The notes beneath the pieces are model-generated. The model had not been told where the DNA came from and ran no database searches. It was given only the letters and a program-made list of their open reading frames with translations. Positions 53,900 to 62,540 of a stretch of DNA of 64,000 nt are shown here, one piece after another. Source of the stretch: JACKFB01 sp041389525 (GTDB lineage Bacteria; Myxococcota_A; UBA9042; PHBI01; JACKFB01); contig JAWKRR010000040.1 in NCBI GenBank assembly GCA_041389525.1, positions 1 to 64,000 on the forward strand, read 5' to 3'. The first letter of the stretch is position 1. Every line of letters begins with the position of its first letter. Made by a program: the position numbers and the translations under genes.

Positions 53900-54846
53900 G
53901 CACCCGCCCGGCGCGAGAGCGCGGCGTCGAGGATCTCGCCCTGCAGGTTCACGCCGTCGAACCCGTTGATCTCGTGCAGACAGGTCGGGCTGGTGACGTT
54001 GACCTCGGTGAGCCAGCCCCCGATCACGTCGATGCCGACGAAAGTCTGCCCCGCCTCGGCCAGCGCTGGCCCGATGGCGTCACAGATCTCCCGATCTCGG
54101 GCGGTGATCTCGGCTGGCACCACCTGCGCGCCCGCGTGGATGTTGCCGCGGTGGTCGACGCCGCTCGGGACGCGCAGGCACGCGCCGCGCGGGATGCCGT
54201 CGATCAGGATGACGCGCTTGTCGCCCTCCCGCGCCTCGGGCAGGTAGCGCTGCGCCAGGATCTTCCTGCGCCCGTGCCGCGTGGACGTCTCCAAGATCAC
54301 CCCGATGTTGGGGTCGTCGCTGCGCAGCACGAACACGCCCTCGCCGCCGTTGCCGTCGAGCGGCTTGACGACGATGGCGCCCAGCTCCTCGGCGAAGGCT
54401 CGAATCCGACGCTGGTCCTGCGTGATCAAGGACTCGGGCACCAGCTCAGGGAAGGCCATCGCCCACGCCTTTTCGTTGAACGAGCGCAAGCCCTCGGGAT
54501 GATTGACGACCAACGTGTCGCGGGCGGCCAGATCGAGGATGTAGGTGTTGAAGATGTAGCCCATGTCGAAGGGCGGGTCTTTGCGCATCCAGACGACGTC
54601 CGCGTCGCTCAGCGCCATGTCCACCGGGGGGCCCAGCTCCGCGTGCTGACCCTGCACCGGCTTGACCTTGGCCGCGCGTACGACGCCACGAGCCACGCCG
54701 TGGCGCTGGTAGAGATCCTCCACCAACCCGTAGAGCACCTCGTGGCCGCGGCGCTCCGCCTCAAGCATCAGCGCGAAGGTCGAGTCCTTGTCGACCCGAA
54801 TCCCGCCGATGGGGTCCATCAGGAAGATGTGGCGCACGCGGCTCAC
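53896..54846 (-). CDS. gshB: Glutathione synthetase
   Basis: 316 aa, matching bacterial GshB. It joins gamma-glutamylcysteine and glycine using ATP. It begins RHIFLMDPIGGIRVDKDSTF. The ATP-grasp domain shows VVKPLDGNGGEGVFVLRSDD, RVILIDGIPRGACLR and FVGIDVIGGWLTEVNVTSP, with the metal-binding EVN. The start is GTG, overlapping the upstream stop (GTGA). No gshA is in the window. Confidence 0.95.
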   Translation of the reverse strand: MSRVRHIFLMDPIGGIRVDKDSTFALMLEAERRGHEVLYGLVEDLYQRHGVARGVVRAAKVKPVQGQHAELGPPVDMALSDADVVWMRKDPPFDMGYIFNTYILDLAARDTLVVNHPEGLRSFNEKAWAMAFPELVPESLITQDQRRIRAFAEELGAIVVKPLDGNGGEGVFVLRSDDPNIGVILETSTRHGRRKILAQRYLPEAREGDKRVILIDGIPRGACLRVPSGVDHRGNIHAGAQVVPAEITARDREICDAIGPALAEAGQTFVGIDVIGGWLTEVNVTSPTCLHEINGFDGVNLQGEILDAALSRRAGA

Positions 54847-55664
54847 GGCCCCTCCCCTGCGTCGTCCTCACCCTCGTCGCCGGCGGCGGGCACCTCGTCA
54901 GCGCCAGGCTTCTCGGCGGGCTCAGGCGCCGCCGTAGCCGCCGGCGGCGTCCAGGACCAGCCGGCGACCAAGATGGAGCGGTCCCCGGCCTCAGCCCCGA
55001 CCACCTTGCGGGTGGCGTCCACGTACACCTTGGCCAGCGCCGCCCCCGCCTTCTGGATGTCCCACTGGCTGGTCTCGATGGCCCCACCCTTCGGTCCGGA
55101 GAAGATCCGCGTCCCCGCCCGCGTGGCGACCAGCGACGTCTCTCGGCGCGTGCCAGCGTCGAGCGCCACCATCGTCACGCTGGCCTTGGTCGGGTCCAGG
55201 CGGTCCCCCCACGTGGCGACGACGTGCAGCGCGTCCTTGTCCCACACCACGGCCTTGCCCGGCGCCGCCCAGTCGATGGGCTTTCCGTCCGCGTTGATGG
55301 TGACGACCCGCAGCCCCTCGCCGTGGCGAAACGCGAACACGCCCTGCCCCTGCCGGGCCTCAAGCTGCCGCCGGTACTTCACGATGCGCTGCCCGCCGTC
55401 CAACTGCAGGAAGCTGGTGAGAAAAGGCCGCTTGCTGTCCTTCTTCTTCACCTGGCCCGACGCGTAGGTCGCGGTCTCGCCGCTGGCCACCCGCACGCTC
55501 TCGACGCCGACCTCCTTTCCACCCTCCCGCGCCGTGTAGCGCGTCTCTTTGGGCTTCGGCTTCGCGTCGGCAGCGCGCGCGTCGGCGGCGAGCCCCAGCG
55601 ACACGACCGCCACGAGAGCGGCCGCCATGGAAGTGAGTAGAAACCGGCGTTGCTGCAAGCTCAT
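54843..55664 (-). CDS. Exported protein, possibly DUF3108-like
   Basis: 273 aa from ATG 55664 with GGAG upstream. An N-terminal signal is visible (RRFLLTSMAAALVAVVSLGLA). The mature region is beta-rich (KEVGVESVRVASGETATYAS, RIVKYRRQLEARQGQGVFAF), resembling lipid- or precursor-binding beta sandwiches. A Pro/Glu/Ala tail of about 45 residues is low complexity. It heads the operon with gshB and the 53237 gene, all with 4-bp overlaps. The DUF3108 resemblance is weak. Confidence 0.5.
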   Translation of the reverse strand: MSLQQRRFLLTSMAAALVAVVSLGLAADARAADAKPKPKETRYTAREGGKEVGVESVRVASGETATYASGQVKKKDSKRPFLTSFLQLDGGQRIVKYRRQLEARQGQGVFAFRHGEGLRVVTINADGKPIDWAAPGKAVVWDKDALHVVATWGDRLDPTKASVTMVALDAGTRRETSLVATRAGTRIFSGPKGGAIETSQWDIQKAGAALAKVYVDATRKVVGAEAGDRSILVAGWSWTPPAATAAPEPAEKPGADEVPAAGDEGEDDAGEGP

Positions 55665-55752
55665 GATGCTCCGTTGTCTCAGGTGCTGCCCCCGGTTAGT
55701 GTGGCCGCCGCAGCGCTGTCAAGCGCGGAGACGCCGTGTCCACGGGGGCTGT

Positions 55753-56592
55753 GTGGAGTTCATCAAGTACCACGGACTCGGGAATGACTTCCTTGTCTTC
55801 GAACACGGACTCGAGGGCGCGCGTTCCCTGACCGCCGACGAGGTGGTCGCGATTTGCGACCGCCGCTTCGGCGTCGGCGCGGACGGCACCGTGTTCGCGC
55901 GCCCTTCCGCGGTCGCTGCGCTGAGGATGGAGCTGCTCAACAGCGACGGCAGCACGCCCGAGATGTGCGGCAACGGCATCCGCTGCCTCGTCGCCTACGC
56001 CGTGGACCACCTCGGCTTCGACGCGAACCCGCTCGCGGTCGAGACCCCCGCCGGCGTGCTCGACTGCGCCTGGACACGCGAGGCCTCGGGCCGCGTCGAC
56101 ACCGTGCGCGTGTCGATGGGCCGGCCCACCTTCGATCGCGCCAAGATCCCCGTGGCGGGCGAAGGCGACGCGCTCGAGCTCGAGGTGTCGACGCCCGCGC
56201 GCAGCTTCGTCGGGACCGGCGTCGGGACCGGCAACCCGCACTACGTGATCTTCGGCGACGCGCGGCGCGAGACCGCCGAGACCTTCGGCCCCGCGCTGGA
56301 GCGCCACCCCATCTTTCCTCGTGGAACCAACGTGGAGTTCGCGGAGGTCGTGGCCCCGGATCACATCCGCCTGACCGTCTGGGAGCGCGGCTGCGGCCTC
56401 ACGATGGCGTGCGGCACGGGCGCGACGGCGACCGTGGTGGCCGCCGTCCGCGCCGGCCACGTCCACGCCGACCGCCCCGTGCGCGTCACCCTGCCCGGCG
56501 GCGACCTCGCGATCACCGTCACCGCCGCGCTGGACGCCGCCTTCATGGAGGGCCCAGCGCGCGAGGTCTTCCGCGGGCGAATCGACCTGTAG
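55753..56592 (+). CDS. dapF: Diaminopimelate epimerase
   Basis: 279 aa from GTG 55753. It converts LL- to meso-diaminopimelate for lysine and peptidoglycan. It begins EFIKYHGLGNDFLVFEH. The two catalytic Cys lie in EMCGNGIRCLVAYA and MACGTGATATVVAA, with GTGNPHYVIF and RGTNVEFAEVV between them. A GGGGG stretch just upstream may act as ribosome site. It is divergent from the gshB operon. Confidence 0.96.
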   Translation: MEFIKYHGLGNDFLVFEHGLEGARSLTADEVVAICDRRFGVGADGTVFARPSAVAALRMELLNSDGSTPEMCGNGIRCLVAYAVDHLGFDANPLAVETPAGVLDCAWTREASGRVDTVRVSMGRPTFDRAKIPVAGEGDALELEVSTPARSFVGTGVGTGNPHYVIFGDARRETAETFGPALERHPIFPRGTNVEFAEVVAPDHIRLTVWERGCGLTMACGTGATATVVAAVRAGHVHADRPVRVTLPGGDLAITVTAALDAAFMEGPAREVFRGRIDL

Positions 56593-56602
56593 CGGACACG
56601 AC

Positions 56603-56631
56603 GACGCCAGCGTGGGGTTCACGCTGGCGTC
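56603..56631. terminator. Hairpin after dapF
   Basis: Perfect 12-bp stem GACGCCAGCGTG / CACGCTGGCGTC with a 5-nt loop, starting 10 nt after the dapF stop. No T-run follows, so it may act through pausing or as an mRNA-stabilising end. Confidence 0.5.
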
Positions 56632-56672
56632 TGGCGGCGGCGACCCCGTGGGGCCGACACGCGCGTCGAGTT

Positions 56673-56709
56673 CTCGGCGCCTCACCCGCTGAGCAGGCGA
56701 GGCGCCGAG
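56673..56709. terminator. Hairpin after rplC
   Basis: Perfect 11-bp stem CTCGGCGCCTC / GAGGCGCCGAG, 6 nt beyond the rplC stop on the minus strand. No T-run. Together with the dapF hairpin it separates the convergent genes. Confidence 0.5.
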
Positions 56710-56715
56710 CCCGTG

Positions 56716-57363
56716 CTACTTGCGGCCGATGCTCGGGGTCACTTCCACGATGCCGTTCTTGGCACCGGGGACCGCGCCCTTCACCAGGAGCAGGTTCTGC
56801 TCCGGGTAGACGGCGACGACGTGCATGCCGCGGTTGGTCACGCGGGCGTTGCCCATCTGACCGCCCATGCGCTTGCCCTTGATGACGCGCGAGGGGAACG
56901 CCGACTGCCCGATGGAGCCCGAGTGGCGCTTGTACTCGTGCGTACCGTGGCCGATCTCCTTGGCGCCCTTGAAGCCGTGACGCTTCATGACACCCTGGAA
57001 GCCGCGACCCTTGGTCTTGCCGCACACGTCGAGCTTCTGGCCCGGACGGAACATCGCGACGGTGAGCTCACCGCCCACCTCCACGCCGTCGAGGTCGGCG
57101 TCGCGGACGCGGAACTCACGAAGCACGCGCGCCGGCGTGACCTTCGAGTGGTGGAACACGCCCAGCTCGGGCCGGTTCAGCTTCTTCTCGGCGATCGTCT
57201 CGAAGCCGACCTTGACGGCCGAGTAGCCGTCCTTGCCGTCGCGACGCTTCACCTGGATGACGCGGTTGGGGCCCACTTCGAGGACCGTCACTGCCACCAG
57301 ATTTCCGAACTGGTCGAAAACCTGCGTCATGCCTACTTTCTTACCAACCAAGCCCTGCGCCAC
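56716..57363 (-). CDS. rplC: 50S ribosomal protein L3
   Basis: 215 aa, normal for L3, which nucleates 50S assembly near the peptidyl transferase centre. It starts MAQGLVGKKVGMTQVFD. The signature KGRGFQGVMKRHGFKG, then HRHSGSIG-type stretch (here YKRHSGSIGQSAFPSRV) and GKRMGGQMGNARVT are present. The start is GTG with GAGGTGACGAC upstream. Unusually it stands alone: the expected S10-operon neighbours rpsJ and rplD are absent on either side, and it has its own promoter. Confidence 0.96.
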   Translation of the reverse strand: MAQGLVGKKVGMTQVFDQFGNLVAVTVLEVGPNRVIQVKRRDGKDGYSAVKVGFETIAEKKLNRPELGVFHHSKVTPARVLREFRVRDADLDGVEVGGELTVAMFRPGQKLDVCGKTKGRGFQGVMKRHGFKGAKEIGHGTHEYKRHSGSIGQSAFPSRVIKGKRMGGQMGNARVTNRGMHVVAVYPEQNLLLVKGAVPGAKNGIVEVTPSIGRK

Positions 57364-57423
57364 GTCGTCACCTCGTGTCTCGTCGATAAGCGGTGCCTCA
57401 AGGGCCCGCCCAGCGGACGCGGG

Positions 57424-57452
57424 AAGCTAGCAGCGCCCCCCGGGGGTGTCAA
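57424..57452 (-). promoter_or_regulatory. Predicted rplC promoter
   Basis: On the minus strand: -35 TTGACA (57447-57452), a 17-bp spacer, -10 TAGCTT (57424-57429), with the same TGCTAGCTTCC block as the promoters at 6565 and 13167. It gives rplC a leader of about 55 nt. Confidence 0.6.
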
Positions 57453-57456
57453 TCGT

Positions 57457-57488
57457 GAATCTGCCCGCCGACCTCGGCGGGCAGATTC
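57457..57488. terminator. Hairpin between the GltJ-like gene and rplC
   Basis: Perfect 14-bp stem GAATCTGCCCGCCG / CGGCGGGCAGATTC with a 4-nt loop, lying 28 nt after the stop of the upstream minus-strand gene and just before the rplC -35. No T-run follows, but it probably ends or attenuates the upstream transcript. Confidence 0.55.
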
Positions 57489-57516
57489 GTCTTCCGAAGT
57501 CAGCCGAGTCCGCTTC

Positions 57517-59637
57517 TCAGCGAAGCACGATCGGGTAGTTCACGATCATCTGCGGGTCCGTGAATCCCGAGAAGCGCGTCGCCAACAAGGCGTTGACGAT
57601 GCAGCTCTGGACCGCGCTGGTCGTGCCGCCGCCGCCGGTGATCCGGGCCGACGTCACAGCGCCCGAGGACGCGATGACGATGGTCGTCTTCACGGTGACC
57701 GATCCCGGCGGGCGATCGGCCTGAGCCGCGTAGCAGGCGGAGAAGCTGCCGTGTCGCTTGCGCAGCGAGCCCTTCAGCGCGGACGCGCCGAGCTTCGCGG
57801 GCAGCCCGCCCCCGGCGGAGTCGGACTCGCTGTCGGTGGGCTCGGGCTCCTCGACCTTCTTCTTCTCGTTGAGCTGCTTGAGCAGATCGTTGACGTCCTT
57901 GCTGGATCCGCCGGCCGTCGGGGCCGCCTTCGGGATCTCGGCCTCACGCTTGATCGGCTCGGGCTTGGGCTCGGCCTTGACGGGCTCGGGCCGCGGCTTC
58001 GCAGGCTCCGGCTTGGTCTTCGGAGGCTCGGGCTTGGACTTGACCGGGTCGGCTCCCGCCGCTGCGGCCTCACCGCCCGTCGGGGCGTCGCCTTCGCCCT
58101 CGGGGGGCTTCTCCTCACCCGTCGGCGCGTCGCCTTCAGCGCCTGCAGGCGGCTCGTCGGTACCCGCGGCACCGGCCACCTCGCCCTCAGCACCTGCCGC
58201 TGGCGCCGCCTCGGCGCTGGGAGCCGCTTCGGCCGCCACCGGAGCTTTCTCGGGCTCCACGGCCGCCGCGGGGAGCGCGCCTGCAGCCGCGGTCTGCTCG
58301 GCCGCCGGCGGCACCGTCCGCGCCTCGGGTGCAACCTCGGGCTTCTGCTGGCCCATCAGCCACCAGACGAGCACGCCGCCGAGCAGCACGGCCGCCACCG
58401 CCACCGCGGCCATCTTCAGCCCGCCGCCACGACGTCGCGACACGATCGGCGACGCCAGGGTCATCGACGCGCCACCGGGCATCACGAGCGAGGACGCGGC
58501 GTCGTCGCCGAACGGGCTGCTCGCCACGCCACCGGTCTTGGCGGAGGTGCGGGCGGCCACGGCGCGAATGTCGATCAGGCCGCTGGACTCGGTGACCATG
58601 GAGTCGTCGTGGGTCGTGTTCTGGTCGCCCGAGCTGCCGATGTCGTCGAGGCTGAAGAGCACCGAGGTCTCGCGCCGGCCGTGCACCGCGGGCTTTCCGG
58701 TCTTCGGCGCGTCGTCGTCGTCGAAGTCGTCGCTGCCGAAGATGTCGTCGTCATCGGCGGCCCCGGAGACCACTTCAGGCGAGTCGAAGAGCGAGGACAC
58801 GCTGCCGGAGGCGGCCTTGGGCGCCGCGGCGTCGCGCGGCCGGCTCACCGGCGCGGCGGACATCGAGAAGAGCGGGGCATCGGCGGCGGGCGCCGGCTCA
58901 TCGGCTGCGGCGTCGTCGCCAAAGCTCCCGAAGAGCGGGGCGTCCGGGGCATCCTCGTCGGCCGGGGGCTCGTCGTCGTCTGCGCCAAAGAGCGAGGACG
59001 CGGCGGCGCTCGAAGACGTCGCGAAGAGGCTCTCGCTCGAATACTGGGCGTGCGCGGCGGCGATCTGATCTTGGGGGATCATGGTCGTGTCGGAGCCTGC
59101 GTCTTCCTCCGCCGCGGGGTCGTTCGCCGCGCTCTGCGCCGGCTCCGCGGCCGCCGCCGCGATGGTCTCCGGGGTCAGCGCCGACACCTCATGCAGCGTC
59201 TTCATCGCGCTGCTCGCGGCCTCGATCTCGGCCTCGGTCGCGCGCTCCTCGGGCGTCTCGGCCGGCGCGGCGTGCGTCGGGGCGGCCGTCGCAGCCGGCG
59301 CCGTAGCGGGCGCCGCAGGCAAGATCGCGGACAACGCCTCGATCGACTTCAGGTGCTCCCAGGCCGCCATGCCCTGACACCACGCGTAGCTGTCGGGGCC
59401 AAGGACACCTTCGCCGAGGAGACGAGCCAATTCATCCGTGCTCACGGGGCCTTGGCGCTCAGTTCCGACCGCGTAGTACCACGCCGCCTCCGCTGCTGCG
59501 CCGTCGCCCGCGATGCCCTGCACGAGGATCGGCGCGCCACACTTGCGGCACGTGATCTTGAACGTGCGCCCGGCCCCTTGGACCTTTTCGTCCGGGATCG
59601 CGTAGCGCGTGTTGCAGGATTCGCAGTTGATTTTCAT
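57517..59637 (-). CDS. GltJ (AgmX)-like zinc-finger / GYF / TonB-like protein
   Basis: 706 aa from ATG 59637. Domain order: an MJ0042-type zinc finger at 1-38 with Cys 5, 8, 30 and 33 (MKINCESCNTRYAIPDEKV); a GYF_2 domain at about 52-100 (WYYAVGTERQGPVSTDELA); a 300-residue disordered Asp/Ala-rich region; one transmembrane helix near 404-427; a Pro/Glu/Lys-rich periplasmic rod; and a C-terminal AgmX/TonB-like domain (about 620-706: RKRHGSFSACYAAQ, SVTVKTTIVIASSGAVTSA). This is the architecture of Myxococcus GltJ, which links cytoplasmic MglA to the gliding machinery across the inner membrane. No other glt genes are nearby, so it may be a paralogue with another role. Confidence 0.75.
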   Translation of the reverse strand: MKINCESCNTRYAIPDEKVQGAGRTFKITCRKCGAPILVQGIAGDGAAAEAAWYYAVGTERQGPVSTDELARLLGEGVLGPDSYAWCQGMAAWEHLKSIEALSAILPAAPATAPAATAAPTHAAPAETPEERATEAEIEAASSAMKTLHEVSALTPETIAAAAAEPAQSAANDPAAEEDAGSDTTMIPQDQIAAAHAQYSSESLFATSSSAAASSLFGADDDEPPADEDAPDAPLFGSFGDDAAADEPAPAADAPLFSMSAAPVSRPRDAAAPKAASGSVSSLFDSPEVVSGAADDDDIFGSDDFDDDDAPKTGKPAVHGRRETSVLFSLDDIGSSGDQNTTHDDSMVTESSGLIDIRAVAARTSAKTGGVASSPFGDDAASSLVMPGGASMTLASPIVSRRRGGGLKMAAVAVAAVLLGGVLVWWLMGQQKPEVAPEARTVPPAAEQTAAAGALPAAAVEPEKAPVAAEAAPSAEAAPAAGAEGEVAGAAGTDEPPAGAEGDAPTGEEKPPEGEGDAPTGGEAAAAGADPVKSKPEPPKTKPEPAKPRPEPVKAEPKPEPIKREAEIPKAAPTAGGSSKDVNDLLKQLNEKKKVEEPEPTDSESDSAGGGLPAKLGASALKGSLRKRHGSFSACYAAQADRPPGSVTVKTTIVIASSGAVTSARITGGGGTTSAVQSCIVNALLATRFSGFTDPQMIVNYPIVLR

Positions 59638-59705
59638 GGGGCGGATCCGAAGGCGGCAGGTGAAAGAGCGCCGGGAGGAGAGCCCCGCCGCGCAAGGATG
59701 CACTG

Positions 59706-59711
59706 ATTATA
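59706..59711 (-). promoter_or_regulatory. Perfect -10 element upstream of the GltJ-like gene
   Basis: TATAAT within CTATATAATCAG on the minus strand. The best -35, TTGCCC at 59732-59737, is 20 bp away, so the -35 is uncertain. The predicted leader is about 60 nt. The remaining bases 59712-59863 show nothing recognisable. Confidence 0.45.
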
Positions 59712-59863
59712 TAGGTGATCTGGGGAAGGCTGGGCAACCCCTACGCGGGATGCGCCGCCTCGATGCCACCGCAACGCACAGCGCGGTAATTCTATGCGGT
59801 GGCGGCGCCTATCCAACCGCTACAAGGCGCGGGGCGCCAGTTTCCCGCCCCGCCGGCTCCCAC

Positions 59864-61201
59864 TCAGGCGCCGCGAAATCGGTGCAGACGACGGCGCAGA
59901 GCCGTGCGCGACAGGGCGTCGAGGTCCCCGACGACCGTGAGCTGAGCGCGGCGCGGGCTCAGGTAGTGAGCCGCCACCCGCGCGACCTCGGCCGGATCGA
60001 GCGCCATCATGCGATCATGGCGGTCGGTGATGCTGGCGTGCGGCGTCTGCAGGCGCTCCAGGCCGACCCACGAGCAGACAGCCGACGGGGAATCGACGGT
60101 CGAACGCAGCTCGAAGGCGTATCGACTCTGCATCCGCGCCCACTCGTCCTCGCCGGGCGGCTCGCTCACCAGGGCCGCCAAGATCTCGACCACGCTGTCG
60201 ACCACCGCGATCGCGTTCTTGTGAGAGACCGTCGCCTCGATCGCCACGAGGCTGATCCCCTCGTAGGCCTCCAGATCCACGCTCACGTCGTAGGCGAGGC
60301 AGCGCTCGTCGACGATCGTGTGGCGCAGGCGGGCACAGCTCCCGTCGTCGAGCAGCCGCTGCGCCGCCAGCAGCGCGGTCCAATCCTCCGACGACTCCCC
60401 CGGCACCACCCACGCGAACTGAAGCGTCGTCTGGCTCCCCGTCGCCTGGGTGTACTCGAAGGCGGGCAGGTCCGGTCGCGCGGTCGGCTGCGGCCCGGGC
60501 TTGCGCGCGCCAGGCTCCAACCCGCCGAACGCCGCGTCCACCGCCGCGAACACGAAGTCCACCTCCACCGGCCCGGCGACCACGACGACCATGTTCCGGC
60601 CGACGTAGTGCTCGGCGTGCCAGCGGCGGCAGTCGGCCTCGGTGAAGTCCGCCAGCAGCTTCGGGGTGCCGCCGATCTTGAACGCGATCGAATCCCCAGG
60701 AAAAAGCGCCCTCTTCGCGAGGTTGTCGACGTCGATGTCCCGGCCCCGCTCGTCCACCTCGTCGGCGATCTCCTCGAGGATCACCCGGCGCTCCAGGTCG
60801 ACGCCTTCGAAGAGCGGCCGCCCCAGCATCGCGCCCAGCAGCCGCAAGACCTCGCCGACCCGCTCCGGCGCGCAGCTCGCGTCGAAGGCGCTGAAGTCGC
60901 GGTACGTCGCCCCGCCCAGCCCCGGCGTGAGGCGCTCGGCGGCGACGTTGAGCTCCCAGCTCGTCGGATAGGCCTCGCAACCCCGAAAGAGCACGTGCTC
61001 CAGCAGGTGGCTCAGCCCGTTGTCCTTGGCGCTCTCGTAGCGCGACCCCACGCGCACGAACACGCTGACCGCCGCCACGTGAAGGTGCGGCATCGGCGAC
61101 ACGACGACCTCAAGCCCGTTGCCGAGGGTCCGCCGATGCGTCGACGGCCACGGGACCGCTGCCGCCCCGTCCTTGCTCGCCTCAGGCCATGACATTGTCA
61201 T
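59864..61201 (-). CDS. M16-family zinc peptidase
   Basis: 445 aa from ATG 61201 (GGAGGTGAG upstream). The inverted zinc motif is HLLEH (about residues 62-66, within DNGLSHLLEHVLFRG), with the third ligand Glu in RRVILEEIADEVDE about 75 residues later. The C-terminal half is the second, inactive M16 domain (FEYTQATGSQTTLQFAWVVP, YDVSVDLEAYEGISLVAIEA). There is no clear signal peptide. Such peptidases cut small peptides; in bacteria they are sometimes called processing-protease-like. It is divergent from the RelA/SpoT-like gene. Confidence 0.88.
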   Translation of the reverse strand: MTMSWPEASKDGAAAVPWPSTHRRTLGNGLEVVVSPMPHLHVAAVSVFVRVGSRYESAKDNGLSHLLEHVLFRGCEAYPTSWELNVAAERLTPGLGGATYRDFSAFDASCAPERVGEVLRLLGAMLGRPLFEGVDLERRVILEEIADEVDERGRDIDVDNLAKRALFPGDSIAFKIGGTPKLLADFTEADCRRWHAEHYVGRNMVVVVAGPVEVDFVFAAVDAAFGGLEPGARKPGPQPTARPDLPAFEYTQATGSQTTLQFAWVVPGESSEDWTALLAAQRLLDDGSCARLRHTIVDERCLAYDVSVDLEAYEGISLVAIEATVSHKNAIAVVDSVVEILAALVSEPPGEDEWARMQSRYAFELRSTVDSPSAVCSWVGLERLQTPHASITDRHDRMMALDPAEVARVAAHYLSPRRAQLTVVGDLDALSRTALRRRLHRFRGA

Positions 61202-61367
61202 CTCACCTCCACCCGGACTATCGTCCACTCATCGGGGGCTCTCGACCTTCGATCCGCCGCCACGATCGGGAACGCCCCGATTCGAATCGGAATTCGCTTC
61301 CGGCGCGCACGCGATGAGAACGGGGACGACGCCGTCACACAGTCCCCGGGGAAGAGCGCACTTAGCC

Positions 61368-62540
61368 ATGTCGGCGAATGAGGTCAACATCCAGATCGAC
61401 GCGACCACAGCGGCCGCTCTTGACGCCGCCGGCCTCGGCCGGCACTCGAACCCCTCGTCCCAGCAGGATGAACGAGCGGCTGCGGACGCGGCTCGACGCG
61501 ACGCGCTCCTGGAGACGATGACGCCCCTGGACGCCCGCGCGGTCCGCTCCCTGCTCGCCGGTCGCTCCGTCGTCGACTGGCGGCGCCTCGCCTTCTCCGA
61601 CCGCGACGAGGTCGTCCGCTTCCTCGACGCCAACGGCTTCGACATCGACCGCCCCAACGAGCTGGCGCGCCTCATCGAGCTGCACCGCCGCGCCATCGAA
61701 TACGTCGTCGCCACCTGGAACGTCACGATCCCCGAGTCGGTCAGCGCTCCACAGGACATCTGCGAGATCTTGCTGCTGGCGTCAGGCGCTGACGGCGAGC
61801 AGCAGCGCGCGGCCTGTGTGGTCCTCAAGGTGATGCACGTCATCAATCACCTGGAGGCCCGCCGCCTCATCCACCACCTCAACGTCAGCGAGCGCACCCT
61901 CTACGACGCCGCCGGCAGCAAGGTCGACGAGTTCGTGCAGCGCATGCACCGCGACGGTCTGGGCGTGATCGGCTACGTCCCGTCGAAGAAGAAGGACCAC
62001 AGCCTGGTCACGAAGCTCATCTCGAAGCCGCGCGTCACGGCCGCCCAGATCTTCGACAAGCTGCGCTTCCGCCTGACCACCCGCGAGCGCGCCGACCTGG
62101 TGCCCGTCGTGCTGTGGCTGACGCGCTACCTCTTCCCCTTCAACCACGTGGTCCCCGGGGAGTCGCACAACACCATCCTCGACGAGGCCGCCCTCTCCGA
62201 GACCCTGGACGCCCACCTCGCCCGCGCGGAGTCCGTGTGGGACCCCGACTCGCCGGTGGAGGAGCCCGAGAACCCGATGACCTCCGACAACTTCCGCACC
62301 ATCAACTTCGTCGTGGAGTTGCCGGTGCGGATCTCGCGGATTCGTCAGGAGCTGCCTGAGCGTTTGGAGCATCTGGGGCACCTGGTGCTGGTCGCCCTGG
62401 AGTTTCAGCTCTGCGACCGCGCGACCTCGGAGGACAACGAGCGCGGCGACAGCAGCCACGCGGCGTACAAGAAGCGGCAACTGAGCACGGTCAGCACCCG
62501 GCTGTGGGGCGCCGCGCCGCCGTCGATGCTCAAGCGCTGA
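61368..62540 (+). CDS. Conserved protein with RelA/SpoT synthetase-like C-terminal half
   Basis: 390 aa from ATG 61368. Residues 50-200 are helical with no recognised family (TIPESVSAPQDICEILLLAS). From 205 on it follows the RelA/SpoT synthetase pattern in order: basic/Ser/Lys motif SKKKDHSLVTKL (206-217), IFDKLRFRL (228-236, like the DxxGxR strand), NFRTINFVVELP (308-319), ALEFQLCD (343-350, like ExQ), SSHAAYKKRQ (362-371, like HxxYK). The HD hydrolase domain of RSH enzymes is absent. I believe it belongs to a myxobacterial family (TIGR04552-like); activity is unknown. It overlaps the convergent kinase by 11 bp. Confidence 0.55.
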   Translation: MSANEVNIQIDATTAAALDAAGLGRHSNPSSQQDERAAADAARRDALLETMTPLDARAVRSLLAGRSVVDWRRLAFSDRDEVVRFLDANGFDIDRPNELARLIELHRRAIEYVVATWNVTIPESVSAPQDICEILLLASGADGEQQRAACVVLKVMHVINHLEARRLIHHLNVSERTLYDAAGSKVDEFVQRMHRDGLGVIGYVPSKKKDHSLVTKLISKPRVTAAQIFDKLRFRLTTRERADLVPVVLWLTRYLFPFNHVVPGESHNTILDEAALSETLDAHLARAESVWDPDSPVEEPENPMTSDNFRTINFVVELPVRISRIRQELPERLEHLGHLVLVALEFQLCDRATSEDNERGDSSHAAYKKRQLSTVSTRLWGAAPPSMLKR

